NCBI RefSeq assembly: GCF_000515395.1
Contig: NZ_KI911782.1
Span: 3,346,606 to 3,410,605, forward strand
Direction: 5' to 3'
DNA from: Jiangella gansuensis DSM 44835
GTDB taxonomy: Bacteria; Actinomycetota; Actinomycetes; Jiangellales; Jiangellaceae
Length of the DNA stretch: 64,000 bases
Positions 42,767 through 54,617 of the stretch are shown here, in pieces. The notes below the pieces were generated by a model that was given only the letters and a program-made list of their open reading frames with translations, searched no databases and was not told the origin of the DNA. Position 1 is the first letter of the stretch, and every line of letters begins with the position of its first letter. The position numbers were made by a program, and so were the translations under genes.

Positions 42767-43716
42767 CGGGCCAGCCGGAGCCGGGCAGCATCGAAGCCGT
42801 GGTACACGACGTGAGCAGGCCGCTGCCCAGTGAGTTCGCGACGCCGCACGATCCGGTGTCCGTGCTGGGGCAGCAGGCCGCCCGGGCCGCGGAGGAGGCG
42901 GCGCGACGATCCGGGGTCGAGGTCCGGGTGCTCGACACCCTGGCCGAGCTGGAGGGCGTCTACGCGTTGTTCGACCGGATCTGGCAGCCGGACGCGTCGA
43001 ACCCGCCCGTCACCGTCGAGCATCTGCGTGCCATGACGCATGCGGGCAACTACGCCGCGGGCGCGTTCATCGGCGGCGAACTGGTCGGTGCCTGCGTCGG
43101 GTTCTTCGCCTCGCCGCCGGGGCAGGCGTTGCACTCGCACGTCGCCGGCGTATCCGGCGCGGTCCGCGGGCGGCACGTCGGGTTCGCGCTCAAGGCGCAT
43201 CAGCGGGCCTGGGCGCTGGAGCGGGGGCTGCGCGAGATCACCTGGACGTTCGACCCGCTGATCCGCCGCAACGCGTACTTCAACCTGGCGAAGCTGCAGG
43301 CCCGGCCGCAGGACTACCTGGTGGACTTCTACGGCGACATGGACGACGCCATCAACGAGGGCCAGGGCAGCGACCGGCTGCTGATCCGGTGGCGGCTGGG
43401 CGATCCGTCGGTGGTGGCCGCGTGCTCGGCCGGCGGCGGCACCGCTCCGGACGAGCCGGCCGGAGCGCTCGACGCGCTGGCCGAATCGCCGTCGGGGCGG
43501 CCGGTGGCCGCGCCCCGGTCCGCCTGGGAGTCCGCACAGTCGTGCCTGGTACGCACCCCGGCCGACATCGAGGCCATGCGGCGCGCCGACCCGGTGGCGG
43601 CCCGGCAGTGGCGGCTGGCCGTGCGCGACGTGCTGGGCTCGCTGCTGTCGTCCGGCGCCCGGGTAGTGGGTTTCACCCGCTCCGGCGCCTACGTCGTGGA
43701 GAGGACAGACGCATGA
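42763..43716 (+). CDS. GNAT-like acyltransferase (COG3375 type), putative D-amino acid N-acyltransferase
   Basis: This is a 317-residue protein of the predicted GNAT group often located beside N-acylamino acid racemases. Features are VRVLDTLAELEGVYALFDRIWQ, GNYAAGAFIGGELVGACVGFF, the CoA-loop region SGAVRGRHVGFALKAHQRAWALERGL, and ITWTFDPLIRRNAYFNLAKLQA, which is typical of this family. Both ends overlap neighbours by 4 bp, so the M20, GNAT and racemase genes are translated together. By analogy with the Geobacillus trio it would acylate D-amino acids with an acyl-CoA (succinyl-CoA there) to create the racemase substrate. The acyl donor here is unknown. Confidence 0.82.
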   Translation: MTGQPEPGSIEAVVHDVSRPLPSEFATPHDPVSVLGQQAARAAEEAARRSGVEVRVLDTLAELEGVYALFDRIWQPDASNPPVTVEHLRAMTHAGNYAAGAFIGGELVGACVGFFASPPGQALHSHVAGVSGAVRGRHVGFALKAHQRAWALERGLREITWTFDPLIRRNAYFNLAKLQARPQDYLVDFYGDMDDAINEGQGSDRLLIRWRLGDPSVVAACSAGGGTAPDEPAGALDALAESPSGRPVAAPRSAWESAQSCLVRTPADIEAMRRADPVAARQWRLAVRDVLGSLLSSGARVVGFTRSGAYVVERTDA

Positions 43717-44825
43717 AGATCACCGGATTCGAGCTGCGCCGGGTCGCGATGCCGCTGGTGGCACCGTTCCGGACGTCGTTCGGGGTCGAGACGGCCCGCG
43801 ACGTGCTGCTCGTCCGGGCCGTCACCCCGGACGCCGACGGCTGGGGCGAGTGCGTGGCGATGCGTGAGCCGCTGTACTCGCCGGAGTACGCCGACGGGGC
43901 GGCCGACGTCATCACCCGGTTCCTCGCGCCCCGGCTGTTCGCCGCCGGTGAGGTGACACCGAACCTGGTGGCCGGGCTGCTGGAGCCGGTCCGCGGGCAC
44001 CGGATGGCCAAGGCCGCGCTGGAGGCGGCCGTTCTGGACGCGTGGCTGCGGGCCCGGGGCGAGTCGTTCGGCGGATTCCTCGGGGCGGTACGCGACCGCG
44101 TGCCCGCCGGCGTCTCCGTCGGCATCATGGACACCGTCCCGCGGCTGCTCGACGCCGTCGCCGGCTACCTCGACCAGGGCTACCTGCGCATCAAGCTGAA
44201 GATCGAGCCCGGCTGGGACGTCGAGCCGGTGCGCGCCGTGCGCGAGCGGTTCGGCGACGAGCTGTTGCTGCAGGTCGACGCGAACGCCGCCTACACGCTG
44301 GCCGACGCGCGCGTGCTGGCGGCGCTCGACGAGTTCGACCTGCTGCTCATCGAGCAACCGCTGGCCGAGGACGACCTGCGCCAGCACGCCGCACTGGCCC
44401 AGCTGATCCGCACGCCGGTCTGTCTGGACGAATCCATCGAATCCGCGAAGGACGCCGCCGACGCCCTGATGCTCGGTGCCGCCCGGGTCATCAACATCAA
44501 GCCCGGCCGGGTCGGCGGATACCTGGAGGCCAAGCGCATCCACGACCTCGCCCAGGCCCACGGCGTCGCCGTCTGGTGCGGCGGCATGCTGGAATCCGGC
44601 ATCGGCCGGGCCGCCAACGTCGCGCTGGCCGCCCTGCCCGGATTCACCCTGCCCGGCGACACGTCCGCGTCCGACCGCTACTTCGCCCAGGACCTCACCG
44701 AGCCGTTCGTGCTGGAGGACGGGCACGTGCGGGTCCCGGCCGGTCCAGGCCTCGGCGTCGACCCGATCCCGTCGGTGCTGGCGGAGCTGACGACGTCGAC
44801 GACCTGGCTGCCCCAGTCCCGTTGA
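43713..44825 (+). CDS. N-acylamino acid racemase / o-succinylbenzoate synthase-family enolase
   Basis: This is a 370-residue enolase-superfamily enzyme of the MenC/NSAR group. Catalytic lysines are in YLRIKLKIEPG; metal ligands are in QVDANAAY, LLIEQPL and CLDESIES; and the second lysine is in INIKPGRVGG. The ending GDTSASDRYFAQDLTEPF is typical. MenC activity would need other menaquinone genes, and none lie nearby. The M20 and GNAT neighbours instead support N-acyl (perhaps N-succinyl) amino acid racemisation. It starts on ATG 43713 overlapping the GNAT stop. Its own stop codon (44823-44825) is supplied by the palindrome at 44818-44884. Confidence 0.88.
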   Translation: MKITGFELRRVAMPLVAPFRTSFGVETARDVLLVRAVTPDADGWGECVAMREPLYSPEYADGAADVITRFLAPRLFAAGEVTPNLVAGLLEPVRGHRMAKAALEAAVLDAWLRARGESFGGFLGAVRDRVPAGVSVGIMDTVPRLLDAVAGYLDQGYLRIKLKIEPGWDVEPVRAVRERFGDELLLQVDANAAYTLADARVLAALDEFDLLLIEQPLAEDDLRQHAALAQLIRTPVCLDESIESAKDAADALMLGAARVINIKPGRVGGYLEAKRIHDLAQAHGVAVWCGGMLESGIGRAANVALAALPGFTLPGDTSASDRYFAQDLTEPFVLEDGHVRVPAGPGLGVDPIPSVLAELTTSTTWLPQSR

Positions 44826-44884
44826 TCATGGAGTAGATCATGATCAACCGCGGAAGGATCATGATCAGCTCCATGATCAACGGG
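44818..44884. repeat. Compound palindrome with four GATC-containing cores
   Basis: CCCGTTGATCATGGAG (44818-44833) pairs exactly with 44869-44884. The middle contains two further GATCATGATC palindromes around AACCGCGGA. The outer arm matches the CCCGTTGATC end of family C, and the GATCAT core matches family A, so it looks like a hybrid. The racemase stop lies in the left arm. Confidence 0.85.
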
Positions 44885-44993
44885 CGGGGACCGCGCCGGC
44901 CTTCGTCCGCGCACACGAACGCGGGCTTGCTTCTCGTAGGATGCGACGAACCTGCGGCGACGACCGCCGTGCTTGGGTTCAGGAGTGTTGCGC

Positions 44994-46673
44994 ATGACCC
45001 TACGAGCCAGGGCCACCCTGGGGCGCGTGCTCGACGATCTCGGGTCCACGCTGCTCGAGGTGGTCGCCGGCCGGGTCGATCCGAGCCGGTCGATCGGCGG
45101 CGTCGTCATCCACGATCCGCTCGACCCACCCGCCATGCCGGACAACGCGCTCGTGCTCGGGGTGGGGCTGGCCGGTCCCGGTGAGATCGCCGAGGTGGTG
45201 CGGGCGGTTGCCGCAGACGGCGCGGCCGGGCTGGTGTTGCGGCTTCCGGTCGACGTCGATGCCGAGGTCCGCAAGGCCGTGGCCGAGGAAGGGCTGGTGG
45301 TGTTCGGCCTGACGCGGGGCGCGTCGTGGGCGCAGGTGGCTGCGCTGCTGCGGTCGCTGCTCGCCGTCGACGATCTCGGCGGCGTCGACGACGAGACACT
45401 GGCCGGCGCCGGGGCGGGCGACCTGTTCGCGCTGGCCGCCGCCGTCTCCGCGCTCCTCGACGCGCCGCTGACCATCGAGGACCTGAACTCCCGGGTGCTG
45501 GCGTTCTCCGCCGACCAGGGACGCGCCGACGAATCGCGCAAGGAGACCGTGCTGGGGCGCCAGGTGCCGGAGCGCTACACGCGCGAACTGGAGCGACGCG
45601 GCGTCTTCCGGGCCCTCTACGCCTCCGACCGGCCGGTGTACATCGACGGCATCGAGGGCACTCAACTGCCGCGGGTGGCGATCCGGGTCCGCGCCGGCGA
45701 CGAGATCCTCGGTTCCATGTGGGCGGCGGTCCGTGAACCGCTGTCGGCCGAACGTGAGCAGGCGTTCGTCGACGCCGCCAAGCTGGTGGCCCTGCATCTG
45801 CTGCGTCAGCGCGCCGGCGCCGACGTCGAGCGCCGACTGCGCGCCGAACTGGTGGCGACGCTGCTGGAGGGCGGGCCGGCCGCGCCCGAGGCCGCCACCC
45901 GCCTGGGGCTGGCCGCCGGCCCGGCCTGCGTGCTGGCGCTGGGCGTGCCCGGCGCGTCCGGTGACCCGGGTGACGCCGGCGGCGCCGGGCCCGACGCCGT
46001 CACCGACGCCGGCCTCGAGGCCGACCTGCAGCGGGTGAGCGGAGCGTTCGCGCTGCACCTGGCCGCCGTGCACCCCCGCTCGGCGGTGGCGCTGGTCGGC
46101 GGGGTCGTGTACGGCGTGGTGCCGCTGTCCGGCGACGACGCCGACGCGAACCTGCGGGCGGTCGCCGTCGCCGAGGAGTTCCTGAACCGGATCGGCCGCC
46201 GCAGCCGGGTCCTCGTCGGGATCGGCGACGTGGCGGCCGGTGCCGCCGGGCTGTCGCGGTCGCGCGCCGATGCCGACCGCGCCCTGCGGGTGCTGCGCAC
46301 GCAGCGCCGCGGTACCGCCGGGCCGCGGGTGGCGCGGCTCGCGGACGTGCAGATCGCGTCGTTCCTGCTGGAACTCGGGGGCGCGATGGCGACCGAACGG
46401 CGGGTCCCGTCCGGGGCCGTGGCCCGGCTGGCCGAGTACGACGGCAGGCACCGCTCGGCCATGGTCGACACGCTGGCGGCCTGGCTGGACGCGTTCGGTG
46501 ACGTGACGGCGGCCGCGGCGGCCATGCACGTGCACACGAACACCTTCCGGTACCGGCTGCGGCGGCTCGGCCAGATCGCCGGCCTGGACCTCGACGACCC
46601 GGAGGCGCGGTTCGCGGCGATGCTCGAACTGCGGCTGCGTGCCATGGTCGAACCGGGTTCCCGGGCATCGTAA
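44994..46673 (+). CDS. PucR/CdaR-family transcriptional regulator
   Basis: This is a 559-residue regulator. Residues about 5-130 form a PucR-like N-terminal sensor (GRVDPSRSIGGVVIHDPLDPP), the middle is a GAF/GGDEF-like region, and the C-terminus carries the PucR HTH (DVTAAAAAMHVHTNTFRYRLRRLGQIAGLDLDDPEARF). Relatives control catabolism of amino acids, purines and other nitrogen compounds. ATG 44994 follows AGGAG by about eight bases. It lies 168 bp after the racemase in the same direction, so it is a good candidate for regulating the D-amino acid and peptide block. Confidence 0.88.
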   Translation: MTLRARATLGRVLDDLGSTLLEVVAGRVDPSRSIGGVVIHDPLDPPAMPDNALVLGVGLAGPGEIAEVVRAVAADGAAGLVLRLPVDVDAEVRKAVAEEGLVVFGLTRGASWAQVAALLRSLLAVDDLGGVDDETLAGAGAGDLFALAAAVSALLDAPLTIEDLNSRVLAFSADQGRADESRKETVLGRQVPERYTRELERRGVFRALYASDRPVYIDGIEGTQLPRVAIRVRAGDEILGSMWAAVREPLSAEREQAFVDAAKLVALHLLRQRAGADVERRLRAELVATLLEGGPAAPEAATRLGLAAGPACVLALGVPGASGDPGDAGGAGPDAVTDAGLEADLQRVSGAFALHLAAVHPRSAVALVGGVVYGVVPLSGDDADANLRAVAVAEEFLNRIGRRSRVLVGIGDVAAGAAGLSRSRADADRALRVLRTQRRGTAGPRVARLADVQIASFLLELGGAMATERRVPSGAVARLAEYDGRHRSAMVDTLAAWLDAFGDVTAAAAAMHVHTNTFRYRLRRLGQIAGLDLDDPEARFAAMLELRLRAMVEPGSRAS

Positions 46674-46683
46674 GGTCTGCCTC

Positions 46684-48429
46684 ATGCCTTCGCCCCGGCC
46701 CCGCGACCTGAGTCCGGCGCAGCTCGGCTTCGTGCGGCAGAGACCGGTGGCATGGCTCAACCCCGGGCTGTTGGCCGGCACCGCCGTGCGGGTCATGCTC
46801 GCGCACCTGTTCGGCGGCTACCTCGACAAACGCGAGCTCCAGGCGGCGCTGCCGGATCGCGAGTTCGATCACTCCGCCGGCGACGAGCTGTGGTTCGACT
46901 ACACCGCCGACGTCGGCGACGGCTTCGACGCCACGTACACCGTCGCCTACCTGCTGGCGCAGCGCCGCCTCGCCGTCGAACCGGCGGACAAGGGCACGGG
47001 CGACGACGACGGCGGCGGGAGCGACGACGGCGGGAGCGACGACGGCGACGGCCCGCTGGAGCTGCCCCGCGGCGAGATCCTGATCCTCGGCGGTGACCAG
47101 GTGTACCCGACGGCGTCCAGCCCGGCCTACAAGAGCCGCTGGAAGGGTCCGTACCGCGCCGCGCTCCCGGAGCCTGCCGACGACGGCCCCACCCTCTACG
47201 CGCTGCCCGGCAACCACGACTGGTACGACGGCCTGACGGCGTTCCTGCGGCTGTTCGCCCAGCGCGAGCCCGTCGGCGGCTGGCGGACGGAGCAGGCGCG
47301 CAGCTACTTCGCGCTGGCGCTGCCGCACGGGTGGTGGCTGCTGGCCGTCGACATCCAGCTGTCGGCGTACATCGACGAGCCGCAGCTGGACTATTTCCGC
47401 AAGGTGGCGCAGTCGCTGGGCCCGCAGAACCGCGTCATCCTCATGCCGGCCCAGCCCACGTGGGTGAAGACGCACGAGTCGCCGGACGCCTACGACAGCC
47501 TCGACTACTTCATCCGGACCGTCGTCGAGCCCACCGGCGCGCGCATCCCGCTGCTGCTCGCCGGCGACCTGCACCACTACGCGCGGTACGCGGGCGAGGG
47601 TCCGGGCGGCCGCCGCCGGCAGCTGGTCACCTGCGGCGGAGGCGGCGCGTACCTCGTCGGGACCGACCACCTGCCGGGCCGCACCACGGTGCCGCCGCAG
47701 CAGACCATCACCCGCGGCCGCAGTACGCCGCGCAGCTACGAGCTGGCTGCCGCCTACCCGGCCCGGCGGGCGTCACGGCGGATCGGGTGGGGCATCTTCG
47801 CCCGGCTGCCGCGCATCAACCCCGGCTTCGCCGGCCTTGTCGGCCTCATGCAGACGCTGCTGATGCTCGCTTTCGTGACGTCGCCGGGCCGCTGGATCAC
47901 CCCGGCGACGGTGGCCGGCGTCGCCGCCGTCTTCGCCGGGACACTGCTGTTCGCGATGGTGCTGGGCACCCGCAGCCGGCGGCACTGGATCGCCGGCGTC
48001 GCGCACGCCCTCCCGCACGTCGGGCTGGGCCTCGCCGGGGCGGCGGCGTGGTCCGCGCTGCCCCTGGACGACCTGCCCAACCCGTGGAGCACGCTGCTGG
48101 CCTTCGTCGTGTACCTGCCGGTCATCGGCGTGGTCGACGCCTGGCTGGTGGGCGCCTACCTGCTGATCGCCCGGTACGCCGACGTCAACGTGAACGAGCT
48201 GTACGCGGGGCTGGGCATCGACGACCACAAGAGCTTCCTGCGCCTGCACATCGACCGCGACGGCGCGCTCACCCTCTACCCGGTCACCGTCGAGACGGTG
48301 GCACGGAGCTGGCGCGCGGACCCGTCGGGACCACCCGATGCCCCATGGATCGTGCCCGACCAGCCGGTCCCCACCCGGCTGGCCGAGCCACCCGTCGTCG
48401 TCGACGGACCGCGGGTCGCCGCTGGGTAG
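46684..48429 (+). CDS. Membrane-anchored metallophosphoesterase
   Basis: This 581-residue protein joins a calcineurin-like phosphoesterase domain to C-terminal membrane segments. Metal-ligand motifs are LILGGDQVYPTAS, ALPGNHDWYDGL and LLLAGDLHHYARY. An Asp/Gly/Ser-rich insert lies at about residues 104-122. At least three hydrophobic segments follow (LVGLMQTLLMLAFV, AAVFAGTLLFAMVLG, LLAFVVYLPVIGVVDAW). No N-terminal signal is seen, so the catalytic domain probably faces the cytosol. ATG 46684 is used; an upstream in-frame ATG at 46639 overlaps the PucR gene. The substrate is unknown. Confidence 0.82.
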   Translation: MPSPRPRDLSPAQLGFVRQRPVAWLNPGLLAGTAVRVMLAHLFGGYLDKRELQAALPDREFDHSAGDELWFDYTADVGDGFDATYTVAYLLAQRRLAVEPADKGTGDDDGGGSDDGGSDDGDGPLELPRGEILILGGDQVYPTASSPAYKSRWKGPYRAALPEPADDGPTLYALPGNHDWYDGLTAFLRLFAQREPVGGWRTEQARSYFALALPHGWWLLAVDIQLSAYIDEPQLDYFRKVAQSLGPQNRVILMPAQPTWVKTHESPDAYDSLDYFIRTVVEPTGARIPLLLAGDLHHYARYAGEGPGGRRRQLVTCGGGGAYLVGTDHLPGRTTVPPQQTITRGRSTPRSYELAAAYPARRASRRIGWGIFARLPRINPGFAGLVGLMQTLLMLAFVTSPGRWITPATVAGVAAVFAGTLLFAMVLGTRSRRHWIAGVAHALPHVGLGLAGAAAWSALPLDDLPNPWSTLLAFVVYLPVIGVVDAWLVGAYLLIARYADVNVNELYAGLGIDDHKSFLRLHIDRDGALTLYPVTVETVARSWRADPSGPPDAPWIVPDQPVPTRLAEPPVVVDGPRVAAG

Positions 48430-50828
<2,399 letters not shown>

Positions 50829-50835
50829 CGGCGGC

Positions 50836-50939
50836 GCTTCCTGGCCCTGTGTCACGTCCTGGTCCTCCGTAACGCGGGAGGCCGGAAAGCGGGCCGGAAG
50901 CGTTACTGGGGGCCACGACGTGACGTAGAGCCAGGAAGC
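50836..50939. repeat. 104-bp nested palindrome between convergent genes
   Basis: Three pairs of arms are nested: GCTTCCTGGC (50836-50845) with 50930-50939, GTCACGTCCTGG (50851-50862) with 50913-50924 (one mismatch), and a GTAACGC/GCGTTAC core. It fills the spacer between the MDR and panE-like genes. It could form a long cruciform or a bidirectional terminator. It has no GATC. Confidence 0.75.
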
Positions 50940-50958
50940 TGTGCCGGCGCGGGACACG

Positions 50959-51930
50959 TCACGCTTCGGAGAGCTTCGCCAGCAGCTCGCTGGCCGGCAC
51001 CGACCCTGGCTGCAGTTGCTCCCGTGCCGCGACCACCGCCAGCTGGCGAACCAGCTCGTTGGCCGGGGCCGGCACGCCGTGCAGCCGGCCGAGGAGCACG
51101 ATCTCGCCGTTGAGGTGGTCGGACTCGATGGTGCCGGTGCCGCGCAGGAGGCTCTGCACCGACGATCCGCCGCCGGGTGCGCGGCCCTCGAAGGGCGGGA
51201 ACCGGAGGATCCCGGCGCGCCGGGCGAGGTCCTCCTCCTCGCTGACGACGTCGCTCCCGGCCGCGGCCAGCACGGCCTCGCCCTCGGAGCGCACGAGGTC
51301 GAGGACGGGCTGCGTCCCGTCGCCGGGGCCGCACAGGGCTCCGACGGCGTTGCCGAGGTTCATGATCAGCTTGCGGTACTTCCAGCGCATGATGTCCGCG
51401 CGCGGCTCGGACACGAAGCCGGCCTTGGCGAACGCCGTCGAGATCTCGCGGGCGGTGTCGTCGACGCTGCCGGGATAGCGGCCGAGGTCAAGGATCCCCG
51501 GCACCGGGGCCGCGTGCGCCTGCACCACGCCCGGGCTGACGTGCGCCGCCGGGCACATGACGCAGACGGCGTAGACGTTCTCGAACAACCGCAGCGCCAT
51601 CCGCTCGTTGGCGACGCCGTTCTGGACGCAGACCACCGGCGTGCCCGGGCCCGCGACCGTCCGCAGCTCGGCGAGAGCGGCGGCGGTGTCCTGGCTCTTC
51701 ATGGCGAGGACGACGACGTCGCCGGGGCCGACGCCCGCCTCAGCGGGTGACCCGGCCGCCGGCACCGGCACGGTCCACGCACCCTCGGCCGACTCCACCC
51801 GCAGGCCGTGTTCGCGCAGGGCAGTCAGGTGCTCACCGCGGGCGATCAGGCGTACGTCGGCGTCGGTATCGAACAGCCGTGCGCCCAGCAGACCGCCGAT
51901 CGCGCCGGCTCCATAGATCACGAAGGCCAT
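50959..51930 (-). CDS. 2-dehydropantoate 2-reductase family protein
   Basis: This is a 323-residue ApbA/PanE-family reductase. The nucleotide motif is FVIYGAGAIGGLLGARL, followed by VVLAMKSQDTAAALAEL, VVCVQNGVANE and the substrate lysine region MRWKYRKLIMNLGNAV. The family's role is NADPH-dependent reduction of ketopantoate in coenzyme A synthesis, but many paralogues act on other 2-keto acids, and no pan genes are nearby. ATG 51930 lies 10 bp from a GATACC -10-like hexamer, so the transcript is probably leaderless. It is divergent from valS. Confidence 0.88.
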   Translation of the reverse strand: MAFVIYGAGAIGGLLGARLFDTDADVRLIARGEHLTALREHGLRVESAEGAWTVPVPAAGSPAEAGVGPGDVVVLAMKSQDTAAALAELRTVAGPGTPVVCVQNGVANERMALRLFENVYAVCVMCPAAHVSPGVVQAHAAPVPGILDLGRYPGSVDDTAREISTAFAKAGFVSEPRADIMRWKYRKLIMNLGNAVGALCGPGDGTQPVLDLVRSEGEAVLAAAGSDVVSEEEDLARRAGILRFPPFEGRAPGGGSSVQSLLRGTGTIESDHLNGEIVLLGRLHGVPAPANELVRQLAVVAAREQLQPGSVPASELLAKLSEA

Positions 51931-51974
51931 GACCGTACGGTATCCACCGGCTTCGGGCAGTAGAATTCCGCGGC
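51931..51974. promoter_or_regulatory. Divergent promoter region panE-like/valS, probably leaderless both ways
   Basis: Only 44 bp separate the two starts. For valS, TAGAAT (51961-51966) lies 8 bp before the GTG, which places the transcription start at or next to the start codon. For the minus gene, GATACC (reverse of 51939-51944) lies 8 bp before its ATG. A perfect palindrome ACCGTACGGT at 51932-51941 overlaps the latter and could bind a regulator. Neither gene has a ribosome-binding site. Confidence 0.5.
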
Positions 51975-54596
51975 GTGACCGAGACGACTCGCCCCGACCC
52001 CGCCCTGCCGCCCGTCTTCGACCCGGCGCAGGTAGAGGCGCCGCTCTACGAGCGGTGGGTCGAGCGGGGGTACTTCGAGGCCGACGAGAAGAGCGACAAG
52101 CCTCCGTACTGCATCGTCATCCCGCCGCCGAACGTCACCGGTTCGCTGCACCTGGGCCACGCGTTCGAGCACACCCTCATCGACGCGCTGGTCCGGCGGC
52201 GTCGCATGCAGGGCTACGAGGCGCTGTGGATGCCGGGCATGGACCACGCCGGCATCGCCACCCAGAACGTCGTCGAGCGCGAACTGGCCAAGGACGGCGT
52301 CTCACGCCACGACCTGGGGCGCGAGGAGTTCATCCAGAAGGTCTGGGAGTGGAAGGCCGAGTCCGGGGGCAAGATCCTCGCGCAGATGCGCCGGCTCGGC
52401 GACGGCGTCGCCTGGAGCCGCGAGCGCTTCACCATGGACGACGGCCTGTCCCGTGCCGTGCAGACCATCTTCAAGATGCTCTACGACGACGGCCTCATCT
52501 ACCGGGCCGAGCGCATCATCAACTGGTGCGTGCGCTGCCACACCGCGCTGTCGGACATCGAGGTCGAGCACAGCGACGACGACGGCGAGCTGATCTCCAT
52601 CCGGTACAGCGACGACGTGGTCGTGGCCACCACCCGCGCGGAGACGATGCTCGGCGACACCGCGGTGGCGGTCCACCCCGATGACGAGCGCTACAAGCAC
52701 CTCATCGGCACCGAGGTCGAGCTGCCGCTGACCGGCCGGCGCATCCCGATCGTCGGCGACGAGCACGTCGACCCGTCGTTCGGCACCGGCATGGTCAAGG
52801 TGACCCCCGCCCACGACCCCAACGACTTCGAGATCGGCCGCCGGCACGACCTCCCGATGCTCACGATCATGGACGAGCAGGGCGTCATCACCGCCCACGG
52901 CCCGTTCCAGGGTCTCGACCGGTTCGAAGCCCGCCCGGCGGTCGTGGCCGCGCTGCGGGCCGAGGGACGCATCGTCTCGGAGAAGCGGCCCTACGTGCAC
53001 GCCGTCGGCCACTGCTCGCGGTGCAAGACCGTCATCGAGCCGCGGCTGTCGCTGCAGTGGTGGGTGAAGGTCGGGCCGCTGGCGCAGGCCGCCGGCGACG
53101 CCGTCCGCGACGGCCGGGTGGCCATCCACCCGACGTCGATGGAGCCGCGCTGGTTCGGCTGGGTCGACGACATGCACGACTGGTGCATCTCGCGGCAGCT
53201 GTGGTGGGGCCACCGCATCCCGGTGTGGTACGGGCCCGACGGCGAGGTCGTGTGCGTCGGACCCGACGACGCCGTGCCCACCGGCGAGGGCTGGCGGCAG
53301 GACGAGGACGTGCTGGACACGTGGTTCTCGTCGGCGCTGTGGCCGTTCTCGACCCTGGGCTGGCCGGACGAGACCCCGGCGCTGGAGAAGTTCTACCCGA
53401 ACCAGGTGCTGGTCACCGGTTACGACATCCTGTTCTTCTGGGTGGCCCGGATGATGATGTTCGGGCTGTACGCGCACGGGTCGGCCGAGCCGTCGAAGGC
53501 CGTCCCCTTTCACACCATCGTGCTGCACGGCATGGTCCGCGACGAGCGCGGCAAAAAGATGTCCAAGTCGTTCGGCAACGCCGTCGACCCGCTGGACTGG
53601 ATGGACGCCTACGGCTCCGATGCGCTGCGCTTCACGCTGGCCCGCGGCGCCAACCCGGGCACGGACGTCCCGATCGGCGAGGACTGGGTGCAGGCTTCGC
53701 GCAACTTCTGCAACAAGCTGTGGAACGCCACCCGGTTCGCGCTCATCAGCGGTGCCCGCGTGGGCGAGCTGCCGCCGTCGCAGGAACTGACGGCGCCGGA
53801 CCGGTGGATCCTGTCGCGGCTGAACGCCGTCCTCGCCGAGGTCGACGACCACTACGAGGACTACCAGTTCGCGAAGGCGACCGACGCGCTCTACCACTTC
53901 GCCTGGGACGAGTTCTGCGACTGGTACCTCGAGCTGGCCAAGACGCAGCTGGCCGCCGGTGACGACGCCGCCGACCGCACCCGGCTGGTGCTCGGCCACG
54001 TGCTGGACACTCTGCTCCGGGTGCTGCACCCGGTCACGCCGTTCGTCACCGAGACGCTGTGGACCACGCTGACCGGCCAGGAGACCCTGGTGACGGCGGC
54101 CTGGCCGGCGTCCGACCCGGCCCGGCGCGACCCCGCGGCCGAGGCGACGGTCGCCGAACTGCAGCGGCTGGTCACCGAGGTCCGCCGGTTCCGCAGCGAC
54201 CAGGGCCTCAAACCCGGGCAGCGGGTCCCGGCCCGGCTGGTCGCCCCGGCCGACGCCTCGGTGCTCACCGATCACGAGGCCGCGTTCCGCTCGCTCACCC
54301 GGCTGGAGGCGGCCCAGGACGGGTTCACCGCGACCGCCCGAGTGGTGGTCGGGTCCATCACCGTCGAGGTCGACCTCTCCGGCGCCGTCGACGTCGAGGC
54401 GGAGCGCCGCCGGCTCACCAAGGACCTCGCGAACGAGCGGAAGGCGCTGGAGCAGGCCACCCGCAAGCTCGACAACGAGCAGTTCCTGGCCAAGGCGCCG
54501 GAGGCCGAGGTGGACAAGGTCCGCGCCCGCCGCACCACCGCCGAGGCCGAGATCGCCCGCCTCGAGGCCCAGCTCGCGGGTCTCCCGCAGGTCTGA
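51975..54596 (+). CDS. valS: Valyl-tRNA synthetase
   Basis: This is an 873-residue class I aminoacyl-tRNA synthetase. The HIGH region is [15 protein letters not shown], the editing domain lies at about residues 190-340 ([31 protein letters not shown]), and the KMSKS loop is [17 protein letters not shown]. The tRNA-binding helical domain ([14 protein letters not shown]) and a C-terminal coiled coil ([25 protein letters not shown]) follow. GTG 51975 gives the usual N-terminus; no ribosome-binding site is present, which fits a leaderless mRNA. In Streptomyces valS lies close to clpX; here about 21.5 kb separates them. Confidence 0.97.
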   Translation: MTETTRPDPALPPVFDPAQVEAPLYERWVERGYFEADEKSDKPPYCIVIPPPNVTGSLHLGHAFEHTLIDALVRRRRMQGYEALWMPGMDHAGIATQNVVERELAKDGVSRHDLGREEFIQKVWEWKAESGGKILAQMRRLGDGVAWSRERFTMDDGLSRAVQTIFKMLYDDGLIYRAERIINWCVRCHTALSDIEVEHSDDDGELISIRYSDDVVVATTRAETMLGDTAVAVHPDDERYKHLIGTEVELPLTGRRIPIVGDEHVDPSFGTGMVKVTPAHDPNDFEIGRRHDLPMLTIMDEQGVITAHGPFQGLDRFEARPAVVAALRAEGRIVSEKRPYVHAVGHCSRCKTVIEPRLSLQWWVKVGPLAQAAGDAVRDGRVAIHPTSMEPRWFGWVDDMHDWCISRQLWWGHRIPVWYGPDGEVVCVGPDDAVPTGEGWRQDEDVLDTWFSSALWPFSTLGWPDETPALEKFYPNQVLVTGYDILFFWVARMMMFGLYAHGSAEPSKAVPFHTIVLHGMVRDERGKKMSKSFGNAVDPLDWMDAYGSDALRFTLARGANPGTDVPIGEDWVQASRNFCNKLWNATRFALISGARVGELPPSQELTAPDRWILSRLNAVLAEVDDHYEDYQFAKATDALYHFAWDEFCDWYLELAKTQLAAGDDAADRTRLVLGHVLDTLLRVLHPVTPFVTETLWTTLTGQETLVTAAWPASDPARRDPAAEATVAELQRLVTEVRRFRSDQGLKPGQRVPARLVAPADASVLTDHEAAFRSLTRLEAAQDGFTATARVVVGSITVEVDLSGAVDVEAERRRLTKDLANERKALEQATRKLDNEQFLAKAPEAEVDKVRARRTTAEAEIARLEAQLAGLPQV

Positions 54597-54617
54597 GGGA
54601 CGCCCAGCTCCCGCCCT

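Noticed and set aside
43713-44825. menC of menaquinone synthesis
   Set aside because: The fold fits, but no men genes are near and the M20-GNAT-racemase trio points to N-acylamino acid racemisation.
45000-46796. A 598-codon minus-strand frame across the PucR gene
   Set aside because: It is the antisense of a protein with a recognisable PucR HTH, and has no fold of its own.
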